Below, piece by piece: positions 22,501-27,164 of a DNA stretch of 64,000 nucleotides; position 1 is the first letter of the stretch, and the number at the start of each line of letters is the position of its first letter. Source of the DNA: Schizochytrium sp. CCTCC M209059 (Eukaryota; Sar; Bigyra; Thraustochytrida; Thraustochytriidae); NCBI GenBank assembly GCA_000818945.1, contig KN805385.1, positions 535,671 to 599,670 on the forward strand, written 5' to 3'. The notes beneath the pieces were generated by a model that saw only the letters and a program-made list of their open reading frames with translations, had not been told where the DNA came from and searched no databases. The position numbers and the translations under genes are program-made.

Positions 22501-24597
22501 GGAGACCTTGCTACGTTATTCTGCACATACGTGGAAACGAATGTGGTTCTTTTGCGCGAGAGCACCGACGGTGCAAAGGGCGACGAGCATCGCGATCTTC
22601 TCTTTCAGTGGCCGCAACGGAGTGCAGTGACTCGTCGTGCTTGGCGTGTCCTTTTGCGGGCAAGCACGGCATGCATGTCTCTCCAGGATGAGCTTGTACG
22701 ATCTGGTTTTGTGCAACACCTTTTCACAGATCTCTTGAATGACCGCACGCGGCTCGTTGCTGGTGCACATCAACTTCGACTTCGCGACATTCTCGGCACC
22801 ACGTGGAACGAGAGCTGCCCAGTTCGCATGGACGCAGTGAACCTCGTCTGCGCTCTTTGCCAAAAGTCGTCGATCCTGAGCTCACTACGAGCAGAATTGG
22901 TGGCAAACATCAAAGCTACAGGCGTCATCTCCCGCGAGGCGCGGCGGTTACAGCAGGGCGCGCAAAGGCAGATTCACGAAGCACAGGAAGCGCGGTCAGT
23001 CCTCACGGCCATTTATTCCATGAAGGAAAATCAATTGCAGGAACTCCTCGATCGTGAGCGAGAAAACCTGAATGACGATGCCATTGTATCAATCTTTGGC
23101 AATGAGCCCCACCCAGAAGCGCGAAGACCCCGAGAACATGCTCCACTTTTTAGAGAGGTCCCAGCGGAAAATGAGACAAAGACCTCACAGGAATTGGATC
23201 GAGTGGCAGATGATCGAAGGAAAACCAAGGCAAGTACGGCTACCGATCACCTGAACGATGAGCCTCAACGCGGTCTTCCTTCAGCAGCACAGACCGCCAA
23301 CTGTCTCGACAAGCTCGGAGATGCAATTGTCGACGCCGAACAGATCTTTCGCGAATACGCGCGACGAATCAAGAACCATCGTGCCGGGAAACAACTTACG
23401 AAGTCTGTTCTGGGGAAGCAGGAGCTACAAAAGCTGCTGCAGTCCATCTCTGCGAGCGCTGCGACCCGTCGCGCAGCAGCAAATGCAATGCGAGCCGAGC
23501 CTCACATGGACTTGCATGGGTTTTACGAGTTTTATGCCACGCACCTGCTCGGCTACAATGGCGGAAATGATCACGTTATGGGGAAGCGTCCAGCCGCATC
23601 TTCGTCCGGGGTGGATGTCAAGACGCTGGACACTCTCTTCAAGCGATTCGATTCGAATCAGCAAGGGGTGCTGTCGTTGCGACAGACGCAAGCCGCGCTC
23701 AGTTCAATGTCTGGCGTTCGCGCGCTTCTAGATGGTGAGGTGGAGACGCTGGCGCGCTCTCTCGGTTTTGGGTCCTCCACAACAATCTCATTTGCAGAAT
23801 TCTGCAAACTCGCGCACACAATAAGTTTGCACGCTGACTCACACATCGGAGAGGAGGATGACTCGTCAGTAACCTCCTCGGCAAGGGAAGTCTTTGCGGG
23901 GTACAGGGATGCCCTCAATCTCCTGAGCGGTGGCAAGCGCATCTATGCTTTTCTCGTGGAGTGCCTTGCACTTGTGGGTGAGAGTAAGAGCCTCCCGTCA
24001 AAGGAGGATGTCGCCGCATGGCTTCTTGTACAAACAGGCCAAAGGAGTGCCTCAATTGATTGGTGGCAGGCACAAAAGCTAATCGCCTGGGCGAAATCTG
24101 GCGCGCCTCCCATTCTGCCAAGCGCAGAGGCCTCAACGACGACGTCTCCTCGTCTTGGTGGTGGTGGTGGTGGTGGTGCAAAAGGCTTCGAAGGCGACGA
24201 CAACACAAAGTCTGACTTACAATCAGTTCAAGTAAGACAACTTGCCGCTTCGTCTCGGATGCCGCCCGGCCAGCTTGACGAATCCTCTCAAGCAGGACCG
24301 ACCGTGATCACTCTCGAGGAAGCGATCGCGCGCATTCCTGGTAAGCTTGCCCGCAAGGTTGGCGAAATCAAACTTGCTGCTTTGTGGCGCGCTTTCTGTC
24401 GCTATGGCGGCGGGCGAGATGGAAGTGTACGCTTTGTGACTATTCGCGCAGCATTCAACGATATGGGGCGAGCGCCGGTTCCAGATGGAGATCTATTCCA
24501 GTGGATCCGCAAGCACGACGCATCGGGGACTGGCACTGTTCGCTTCCGCGATTTTGTCGCCTCATATTCTTCTTCTTCTTCTTCCTCTTCTTTGTAA
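4537..24597 (+). CDS. Giant multidomain protein (~6,686 aa): C2, Tudor-like repeats, EF-hands, PUB domains, pseudokinase, ARM-like
   Basis: One uninterrupted frame of 20 kb; the first in-frame ATG is at 4537. Domains with approximate residues: C2-like 96-225; six copies of a ~66-residue helical module (274-340, 382-447, 637-702, 825-890, 1507-1573, 1820-1886); fifteen Tudor/SH3-like units of the type GDKVEARFGGKSKWYKGTIV...DYDDGD between ~477 and 2000, joined by SRSRSPRR-type linkers; EF-hand pairs near 2061/2097, 2759/2795 and 4141/4178 plus single loops near 3463 and 3576; PUB-like domains near 2428-2525, 2573-2647, 2857-2962 (weak) and 3006-3072; WD-like strands 3782-3969; a pseudokinase 5009-5328; ARM/HEAT-like helices 5369-6122; degenerate EF-hands 6362-6432 and at the C-terminus; a poly-Ser tail. 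Estimated mass is about 735 kDa. Tudor-like modules can bind methylated ligands and PUB domains bind p97/VCP tails in other proteins. A calcium-responsive scaffold is the natural inference. No family name fits the whole protein. Confidence 0.9.
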   Translation: MHARRPRAVRGGRSDGELSSPEARGWNDDDDDDDDYLHRRRGEIEESTEPRRYARTRERSAQSRASPNRFEHDPSPRGRSHRRSPDNEISSQGDAPTLHVEIHEGRRLRRVVEASDELYPFVKVVVASEFSRGRPVEWQTSVKIGDQPRWNESTDLTLKADLADDPDSTLAVELWADELTGPSKLGSRQYKLAKLLEQGFDRALCALSDSTGQLRITIQPQHHAAGQSNERRRHAHGSGREPLGIEAKASDKTTIASSSRRRERTSTHEDAHDDPLAAIFASEAPVTFNKLPSVLRKVSGKPILSSQRQKIATFQRELGVPSRAELTFEQFRDLCERLGIAADTSISSSRRSANIGRSPVQSMQRSASAGSVASTASGELERVRYLFEKERRVTLSVVPALLRKLTGRPVPPSQRAQTRDFIVGTLGLGPRDELTLAQFEELCARLQVHENVSRESSALPSRKRHTEGAHDETASYETGDRVKARFGGKSRWYDGQIRQANRDGTFDIDYDDGDFEKNVEASMIQALEPRAQPRNLGQRRGSRGRADGVDNVTVDFHVGDRVEAQESFSLQWLEGSIRRAYRDGTFDVGFDDGEIIRKASVDKIRPINESRTESQRGPRSPGVSSLDSGMNDSSSLIQDIFEKEKRVTVSNVSNVLRKITGKPVLSSQRRAIQAFARSNGIGPRDVFDLILFEELCAELGIRPASSGARGGASRGQAQNRFENDEISDGAIPSFARGQKVQAKFGGKSKWYNGTIVRVHPNGTLDINYDDGDKERGVSPRLVRSVQDHDNYVIEDNPARERNSSRRRTTRFQDENLQDSQSKSEAIQLFNATPRVTASNVSSLLRKLTNKPILASQRQQVASFVRKQGLGPRDQFSEELFLELCEEMGALGPSADDEAVSPQDETSFKRGDKVEARFGGKSKWYKGTIVRVHASGACDIDYDDGDAERRVAPHLIRSLTTPSRSRSPRRDVLDSETDVEPGFKRGDKVEARFGGKSKWYKGTIVRVHASGACDIDYDDGDAERRVAPHLIRSLTTPSRSRSPRRDVLDSETDVEPGFKRGDKVEARFGGKSKWYKGTIVRVHASGACDIDYDDGDAERRVAPHLIRSLTTPSRSRSPRRDVLDSETDVEPGFKRGDKVEARFGGKSKWYKGTIVRVHASGACDIDYDDGDAERRVAPHLVRSLTTPSRSRSPRRDVLDSETDAEPGFKRGDKVEARFGGKSKWYKGTIVRVHASGACDIDYDDGDAERRVAPHLVRSLTTPSRSRSPRRDVLDSETDVEPGFKRGDKVEARFGGKSKWYKGTIVRVHASGACDIDYDDGDAERRVAPHLIRTSVASRSRSRSRSPRREPSDSETDAGPSFRRGDKVEARFGGKSKWYKGTIVRVHASGACDIDYDDGDAERRVAPHLIRASNISRSRSRSRSPRREPTDSETDAGSSFKRGDKVEARFGGKSKWYKGTIVRVHASGACDINYDDGDAERHVAPNLIRSVSNSRSRSKQGNASAEDRLRYLFDRESQDVTLGTAGELLRKFSGRALSSAERRQMMNMVRQQGLRPRDPIEFAQLVDICRELGLLEGSSAEEDHPQSDDLREGDRVEAKFGGGAKFYTGQIVRVNRDGTYNIDYDDGDSERHVDPSLVRSLDSKARSSPRRSRVSSRSRSRSRSRSPRRSRSPRREGSEESSSEQSDSFEKGQTVEAKYGGGSVWYQGRITAVNRDGTFAIAYDDGDKENRVQARLIRAVKSSRGAGSKSSLSKNARVKARFKGFAEYYTGKITAVNRNGTFAVAFDDGDFDDQVIRANIELLDEGPAASRKSADDGQLKRFKYVFDREAKVTPGTAAEVIRKVTGTALSSEQRKQAYMFCKRKGFSSAKALSFGEFKSICIDLGVLDESSSEESEESSTERHGTRRRSRSPRGGRSPRRSRSPRGKEPSKSSEFVVGDRVKAQFGTGTAWYPGQIVRVHRNGCVDIDYDDGDKEQNKSPSLVRSLNANSSRSRSKSPRSRSRGKKSSIWAKMRRVASREADRSHRPPRLSEIEREKDYRARCRAILGARRFKELQRAFDKYDRDGNGELTEKEVAQTFRDMGKDFSRADVQRWIKEVDADGSGTVDLVEFIQAYTGITMDSSSEDSDSESESSTSSVGRGRGRGRGGSARGRGRSRSRRKRHHSHSSTSSESSLSSGSEVAERKLWKREAWAKRLDEDAIGAIEDAFEEYCSKTRRGRRILPAKYVRVALVDTGKEASVSQVSEYMRIMGLQKHDALSLPEFAHAYVYMFCDPERDEFGRVGSYYEKLWGSGTSGRAGGATLSQRSSLGDTETIAALAAQTFRSGEWKGSREQHEALLRKLSLGRSNEVIDILKKLVRAFEELDADETGEVSASDTEELLRKAGRDPAPLRATLDAFCKARARTSLPELLAAFGFVFESVSGEPTVPAAFAMLRLHSTPRDTRVAAETALQYLNDVLARPDDANLWQVRVRDKAFQARIGRLRGGIELMHAVGFAPKRKASATDGAAGTDHVHLLALRGVADKYGRTMVEGVPQDTLATLTVRREEIEKELRAMEGGSKTIGEAVRSLQQECTLAQLRLALETSLVIVTDVLQNPKDSRKWRVRCANPRFLKCIGQWAHGRQLMEAVGFERVDGADVYVLRGTAAIPKGATSKDFRFPQLEKDVEDMLWRRKVDIEGALRALEVTIVTGKSNVVSNSEIMARSPHKAAQTRTAARIVSPISRSPRSREANASKFFANMHARSATEELQLKMIQKVFEDFDVDGDGYITARDLKEALLRRGHDNSDAAVAAWIRSRDIDHDGSVSLAEFTASFAHTVPPRVMDGRGLENVPLQPAKLSENGPSSARAKGWRPEDAISPMEVAFGLVRLFHTKRRCSSILANLCAFTEKALDHRARTLDATNSSKPQQQQDRGKPFILAPDDYVRHVAKTKGAAEILSALHWTYDGRRRSYVSHVDAEEMEQIRARLRELDMHRRGLEFPEVANAKAVGGAVASLGGTLSTQENRPSSWLAAMETIVRYLENVLHDPQAARFRRINIQNETFRRRIGRLQGGIEVLIAAGFRETEESMLLLPEKASLSEIKARFVEIKAGIEPLREQAKLERNRVTDNPLDKAGQRRTKVVRGSDSPQQQKDANGKKESPQKSTEKPHGFANRRIESLRIKELEAQVHVLKEKLVESRTVKKASELQDSFASSHHADKTADIPSELVAYELLAQDRSRNSGPGSKMLKRGSGLGGGALLGASGSRATGGRIGPLSRSGAPLVRTRLSRGASRGQSKLFVTSDQGFRNGDMVLVGKVSETQEARFVVGFSDGCLILDRVLEFDHEEGIPVITGRANKSELRDFRRREIADYVVSDILLPLVENCVDAGEAVVRARDLQRRFEERPLMKPVFVSCLEHESTLGEDALLVAATTLARDNPSVTAASLPNRLWYSEKMASLYVLRHANEAHVWTEAMSPLELRDLFELIDADGDGRICRDEVVAAASSEPRVAALLSAGCFRNVDGGDHDSSQAFATIFDGRQAELTWEEFASFFSAGARRAAQERATAGWWTTLRRWCEEAWASGLSEDDLREMHVTFSLFDADADGKLSFQEWRAACQSMDGISPTSAGWPDAPRSQQLASDAGAAELWSSARRINFAEFGKLRAAQARRHGDVHAGQGMSASSALGGLGILTLIRRNLRRLHAELLRQYNGKITKAIFLQGCFDDNALLELMHFPLAQSEVAGQSMETLETRLRQFGAHPRATSTRAVSWADIARCVNASSSPTTMMPLRAPALFSGRAQCTLCFGQDDAKVYEVACDQELQRVFVLYLSGALVVWSADGQREVCRTQVMSHASPARHAMATGSRAMRVLQFDSKTSLLIVCTAPVDNRFQVLESVSLRNLRDITLHAKPAVGAEVAPVIEVAEFSSRWDAVICAVSGGAANLQILCARFGHPIALVPAAKEYSSIPRLLYVPDAEFLVAGDAGGTLRFWDLAEQLRWRRAASDASSQSLQGLLSKLRKALALRASLDDNEDSSRRAVLLAQDRAHLSWTVRYVDDLGGAETKVDACRLRLPCNEDASSEEITGVSQFRKGMEVIVVGQKLVDVTISRLYPSRPGHADVLVVGTGEGWTSVMLPEELGHVDVGDRVRIPLPAEHGDVEALFARLDENGDGVVSLEELSTLVREHARLDLHREDLARVFDYIDVNKDGQVSLRELSAALKDRDEGFARTRAVKRPPKELVCRHTTVLPGNGKSTQVTALAFLRMAGLVCAATSGSKIHLVDPLVRRFRLTHRAFADLHAETGPEFTQASENYACVHSFDVPRGGVVSQLSPVYFQTAGKDTHVPVTLNHAQVEAAKRADQTLQDSLGPNDALVQGFAYVSANGSVLVVAASGFDENMISLQDQSLFGMTGAMTRPGGWSSGTDDLRQAYRLRTSVRRVFYFVSKEARGLSEVRASLERGGLALLDLMSIERALENPHVHVFPFYQQGDGPNSVLANPRSSSSLESVANHVGMVTRRIGKSMYEVAYDASLSILKLPRHMLEPLADAHGSRDLHTGERVRVQQGMLYSDNRGAFDIAAARDDATGSQFGPPDDGSSVELLSALFIERDGSLGVGTWSVDRINVLTPARDLAYPLSQAQRLAAVRSGARWRAMAHQSVRAAASLSHLQVRSFQAAEVGLLEKIGEVLRNVSLRSGHGDTQTSAEEAFQLSRLLPQRWGARFRNMLGTFREIFGRVAQGQSCSTSSLIDAVEYSFASGDEANNLGLDLGLGGSFARFRAAITRGGKRQTIELGTLLECVVRLHSEVLAPEEAFDVLQQVHFLDRDTWSPDQVLEVCRSLPSDAPGEPNFGFSEANFVLFASRIDPFWSVRDAVQRTRALASRENLRKRVPQHKLVRLASLVVARDCTLELAACNENLGALMANLKQRAVSHVNASVHGTLLEAPKSDGNDAQEDAAMPGNSSTTLWDLGTESTEFLLRSSERALAALDSAAPPRYRLALDGEDTYCAQSMPQRTVHRAKGWTRQQGHGNPLDLWVHIVDEQKLARIQSYDGQPYEAHLEREAAMYRLLEKDGVAPTILDNARPVEDESRKIVANGSYTMVFGALPGWRTLRECMDAHGYLGHPSLTPLLLSWSYQLLRILKIIHAKGIVLRGPRPRQILVSPCGRFLRLSSLATAGLLALDGATEGDMVAGPDLGEVVSPEERGYDPVNDTRDGARPSKAYDMYCFGCLLMELITGSVIPRESNSFPYGLFQLSVPNAKSSLSATSTLTLGPRGELQLRRTGGVLPSKACAVNASMKQLAEFKAMACAIQAGSYVGDDLVASGPFVIDIAMQCLKVDPGSRPLPQILMEAERLLISESDFIEAGKIARRWLARDRICRNVRQGVAVPLEILIAQTHSQDAGAKWHDGAMDPRMLLDAVEAVVDCCCSSVSGNIDGDSVLESPPSLCDEVVAMGALQSVVKLTLRFFSSGGGADVPGRGTSDLGFLEGDPGEPLRLRVLKRVIFGFQTIGSEFARSATAHVPMAKHVGPYLRAILCLYFGREDGLEGEFEMAAQCPASAHCQGTAHWTPELEMFVAPLLRQIITDEGGGNPRLPAVREYIGTRNAKVNAVSELADDSEVPESKRSVVYLREVLSLGHSLSQLASVRRKSRSRFVAGRQVLSLLRSSIADHARLCLDMDIASRAIVLIGDEDLELAQLALDSAKGIMDGPSNLAHFDMDSQSPREELLLHRAQDKMGLVFASASCISMLVQRVLSDTASLRESALDILQLQVRGGEAMTAAWQACDVFPALFHVLRKSRSEGAAQICSAIAVYGNRALLTQFHAHAKLVELARDDYNIEVPCAIVGEGEDDAEAALERLLDDTKEASLVDEVRQLLGRIRVAVTVDFVADRSLHEIYVALLKTVFEQWVSDFWAASLDSSQLAQERIPVIKVALAMAQQVLLSENPQLNVRQASFLLRESGCFAVFARIMQEDFTDFASLTADILSLQTSAANFLLCECAGQDEALEALMGGIKESSCGDLATLFCTYVETNVVLLRESTDGAKGDEHRDLLFQWPQRSAVTRRAWRVLLRASTACMSLQDELVRSGFVQHLFTDLLNDRTRLVAGAHQLRLRDILGTTWNESCPVRMDAVNLVCALCQKSSILSSLRAELVANIKATGVISREARRLQQGAQRQIHEAQEARSVLTAIYSMKENQLQELLDRERENLNDDAIVSIFGNEPHPEARRPREHAPLFREVPAENETKTSQELDRVADDRRKTKASTATDHLNDEPQRGLPSAAQTANCLDKLGDAIVDAEQIFREYARRIKNHRAGKQLTKSVLGKQELQKLLQSISASAATRRAAANAMRAEPHMDLHGFYEFYATHLLGYNGGNDHVMGKRPAASSSGVDVKTLDTLFKRFDSNQQGVLSLRQTQAALSSMSGVRALLDGEVETLARSLGFGSSTTISFAEFCKLAHTISLHADSHIGEEDDSSVTSSAREVFAGYRDALNLLSGGKRIYAFLVECLALVGESKSLPSKEDVAAWLLVQTGQRSASIDWWQAQKLIAWAKSGAPPILPSAEASTTTSPRLGGGGGGGAKGFEGDDNTKSDLQSVQVRQLAASSRMPPGQLDESSQAGPTVITLEEAIARIPGKLARKVGEIKLAALWRAFCRYGGGRDGSVRFVTIRAAFNDMGRAPVPDGDLFQWIRKHDASGTGTVRFRDFVASYSSSSSSSSL
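7255..9033 (+). repeat. Tandem array of eight Tudor-like repeat units (225-234 bp) inside the giant gene
   Basis: Units start at 7255, 7480, 7705, 7930, 8155, 8380, 8614 and 8848. The first five are 225 bp (75 residues), the next two 234 bp, and the last lacks the usual linker. Units 2 and 3 (7480-7704 and 7705-7929) are identical over all 225 bases by eye. Unit 1 differs by a few synonymous changes, and units 4-8 diverge progressively. Each encodes a Tudor/SH3-like barrel followed by an RS-rich linker ending DSETD. The near-identity points to recent unit duplication or gene conversion, so copy number may vary between strains or be mis-assembled. Confidence 0.95.
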
Positions 24598-24948
24598 AAC
24601 ATCGGAGCTGACTTTATCCTTCCAAAAGGTCGATAACGACGAGAAGTGGACAAGAAGCACAGAAAGTAGGTGTTGGCTCGTAGAAAGTACATCATCGAAA
24701 ATTACGTTTTGCGCCGTTTTCATTTAACCGACGGTCAACGTCGTTTCGCGGTTCGCGGCATCAACGTCAGACCCGCATCCCAATCCATCATCGCGACCTG
24801 AATCTCGCGAGCGCGAGCGCCGAGCGCGAGTGCGAGTGCGAGTGCGCGCGGTGCGGCTCCGCCTTAGCACTACGCCTCGCGGCCGACAGACTCGCCCTCG
24901 TCTGTCTGCGGCCGCTCGAAGGAGAAGCGAGAGAGCGGCATAGGATCG
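24598..24948. other. Intergenic region before sirtuin gene
   Basis: This is 351 bp between two same-strand genes. It carries the 3' untranslated region of the giant gene, then a GC-rich stretch with GCGAGTGCGAGTGCGAGTGCG repeats around 24820-24850, probably the sirtuin promoter/5' UTR. No coding frame is supported. Confidence 0.5.
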
Positions 24949-26844
24949 ATGGAGGCGAAGCCGCCGCTCCGCGAGACCACCGCGGTCAAGAGCAGCGTCG
25001 AGAGCGCGCCGCGCCAGCAGGACGTCGACAAGAGCCTCGCGGGGCGAGCTGCAGTCGAGAGCGCGGCAGAGCGTCCGCACAGCACACCTGCGGACGTCAA
25101 GCCCTGCAACTTTGCTGGGATGCGCAGCAGCAACGGCAGCGGTGGTGGTGTCGGCGTCGATCAGGACGACGACAAAAGCAAGAGTGATATCGCCAAACCC
25201 CAGCCTGTCGCTGAAGGAGGGACATCCGAAGCAGCGGTCGAGGCAGCAATGCGTGACGCCGCGCCTGTACCGATGTCAGGCGTGCAAGACGCGGCGACGC
25301 CGTCACGACCTCCAGCTCCGATGCAGCAGCTTCCGCCATTGTCAGCGAAGTCACAAGCCAGGTCGGACGTCGCGAAAAATAGTGTCCTCGAAACTTCTCA
25401 CATCGCCGAGCCTGCTGCTGACCAAGAGTCGCATAATGCAATGTTCGGTGTCTCTGGTACAAATGGTCTGCAACATGGTGAAAAGCCTTCCGCTTCTGCC
25501 CACCCTGAGCCGACTTCCGACAACGGATTAGCAAAAGACGCTTTCCTTAGCAATCTTGCGCTGAGGGCAAACATCGAAGCAGACCTAGCAAATCCTCTCA
25601 CTCCTGTCGCTCCAATTGCCGCGCCAGATGGCTTCATGGGCAACTCATTTGCAGGTGCTCCTGAAAGCATTGTTGCAGCAATCACGACAAATGCTCAAAC
25701 CACAAACATGCCCCTCGACACTTCGGGTGTAGGCAAGCAAGAAAATGAAGCTGCAAACGAGGAGCACCCGAAAGAATCAGCAAAGGCGGAAGAGTCGAAC
25801 ATGACAGATGACGAGACAACAGCAGAGGAAGCGAAACGCGAAATCATCAAAGCCAAGAAGCGTGAAGCGACCCGCAGGCTGCGCGCGAAATGGAAGAAAC
25901 CCAAAGAGGTGTCGGAGTTTTCCCGTGCGCGACCGAAGCGCGGATCTCACAGCGCTGCAGTGGATCCTGCTGAGCCGCCTATTTCCAAATTGGCGAGCAT
26001 GATTCTCGAAGGCAAACGTGTCGTTTTTGTGACAGGCGCCGGACTTTCCGTTGCCAGTGGCATCCCTCCTTTTCGCGGCCAACACGACGCTGTATGGGAG
26101 GAAAGCGTGTATACATGGGGCACGCGTGAAAAGTTTGAGGAAGACCCGCTTGCGTGGTACAACACCTTTTGGCTGCGACATTTTGATGAGGGAAAAGCTG
26201 CGTCGTACTTTCCGAATCTGGGGCATGTTGCACTGGCGCGCATTTGTGGCAATTATCCGGACTCTGCACATCTCATTACGCAGAACATTGACCGCCTTCA
26301 CAGACACTCGAATGGAAGTATCGCGGATGATCAGCTCATCGAGATTCATGGCTATTCTGGCGGGTTCAAATGCTACTCGGACAGGTGCCCGTACTCGCTG
26401 GAAAGGGTTTGGCATGCCAAGCTTGGCGACAAGGTTCATCGTCCCGACGACGGCGGGCGGCCCCGCATTCGTGCACTGGCGGATTTGCCGAGGTGTCCTG
26501 AATGCTCCGAAATTCTGTGCCCCAATTGTCTTCTCTTTGACGAGGACTATACGGATCACGAATCGTACCAGTTTGACAAAGCAAAACAGTGGTTCCGTAG
26601 CGCTGACGCTTTTGTATTTGTGGGGACTTCCTTTGCCGTGCAGATCACCAATCTGGCTTTCATTGCTGCTGCCACAAATTTGGCTCCCATCTTCAACTTT
26701 AACATGGTCGATAATGTACCAGAGCACTTTCGTCTCCGTGTCAACTGCCACTTTATTCCGGGCCGCTCGGAGGTGACTTTACCGCAGCTTGCGGATCTTG
26801 TCTGTGCCTCCACCGTGGAAGTGTCCACAGACTCCACAATGTAA
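24949..26844 (+). CDS. Sirtuin (NAD-dependent protein deacylase, Sir2 family) with long disordered N-terminus
   Basis: The 631-residue product starts at ATG 24949. The first ~340 residues are disordered and contain a basic helical patch (REIIKAKKREATRRLRAKWKK) that may be a nuclear localisation signal. The Sir2 fold follows: NAD-binding GAGLSVASGIPPFRG near 363, TQNIDRLH near 443, and the catalytic His (IHG) near 467. A zinc module is formed by C475, C480 and the pair CPEC/CPNC (516, 519, 524, 527). GTSFAVQ and FNMVDN take the place of the usual GTSxxVxP and IN motifs. Sirtuins remove acyl groups from lysine using NAD, giving nicotinamide and O-acyl-ADP-ribose. The usual Asp after GIP is Pro here. 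The catalytic His and zinc cysteines are present, so I expect an active enzyme. Subclass was not assigned. Confidence 0.9.
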   Translation: MEAKPPLRETTAVKSSVESAPRQQDVDKSLAGRAAVESAAERPHSTPADVKPCNFAGMRSSNGSGGGVGVDQDDDKSKSDIAKPQPVAEGGTSEAAVEAAMRDAAPVPMSGVQDAATPSRPPAPMQQLPPLSAKSQARSDVAKNSVLETSHIAEPAADQESHNAMFGVSGTNGLQHGEKPSASAHPEPTSDNGLAKDAFLSNLALRANIEADLANPLTPVAPIAAPDGFMGNSFAGAPESIVAAITTNAQTTNMPLDTSGVGKQENEAANEEHPKESAKAEESNMTDDETTAEEAKREIIKAKKREATRRLRAKWKKPKEVSEFSRARPKRGSHSAAVDPAEPPISKLASMILEGKRVVFVTGAGLSVASGIPPFRGQHDAVWEESVYTWGTREKFEEDPLAWYNTFWLRHFDEGKAASYFPNLGHVALARICGNYPDSAHLITQNIDRLHRHSNGSIADDQLIEIHGYSGGFKCYSDRCPYSLERVWHAKLGDKVHRPDDGGRPRIRALADLPRCPECSEILCPNCLLFDEDYTDHESYQFDKAKQWFRSADAFVFVGTSFAVQITNLAFIAAATNLAPIFNFNMVDNVPEHFRLRVNCHFIPGRSEVTLPQLADLVCASTVEVSTDSTM

Positions 26845-27164
26845 GCTTTGTCCTTTCCTTTCCTTTTCTTTACTTTATCTTACGAAAATGATCAACCAAA
26901 TGCTCTCATGATAGATTTGCCATTGCGTCCTTTGAAGTTGAAAGTAATTTAGAAAAGTGCACTTGGCCCTACGCTAGCTGTGAATCGCTTCAAAGTCCTC
27001 CACTTACTTCCAAAGCCACATGGAAGTCTGTGAATTTGAGTGCCCAAGATTCGTAATTTTGAGTGCCTAGTGGTCGTTAGATGCCGAGGTGGCGGGCAGC
27101 CTTGACAAACCCAGAAGAAAACAAGACGTGCGCGAGATAGCCACCCAGGCAGCCAGCCAGGACG
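26845..27164. other. Intergenic region between sirtuin and ORC3; possible small antisense membrane frame
   Basis: The 320 bp contain the sirtuin 3' end and the ORC3 promoter/5' UTR. A minus-strand frame (27340-27077) overlaps the ORC3 5' end. It encodes a short protein with a clear hydrophobic helix (VIVMLSLIVLAGCLGGYLAH) and a basic tail. It may be a chance antisense of the ORC3 start or a real small membrane protein. Confidence 0.3.
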
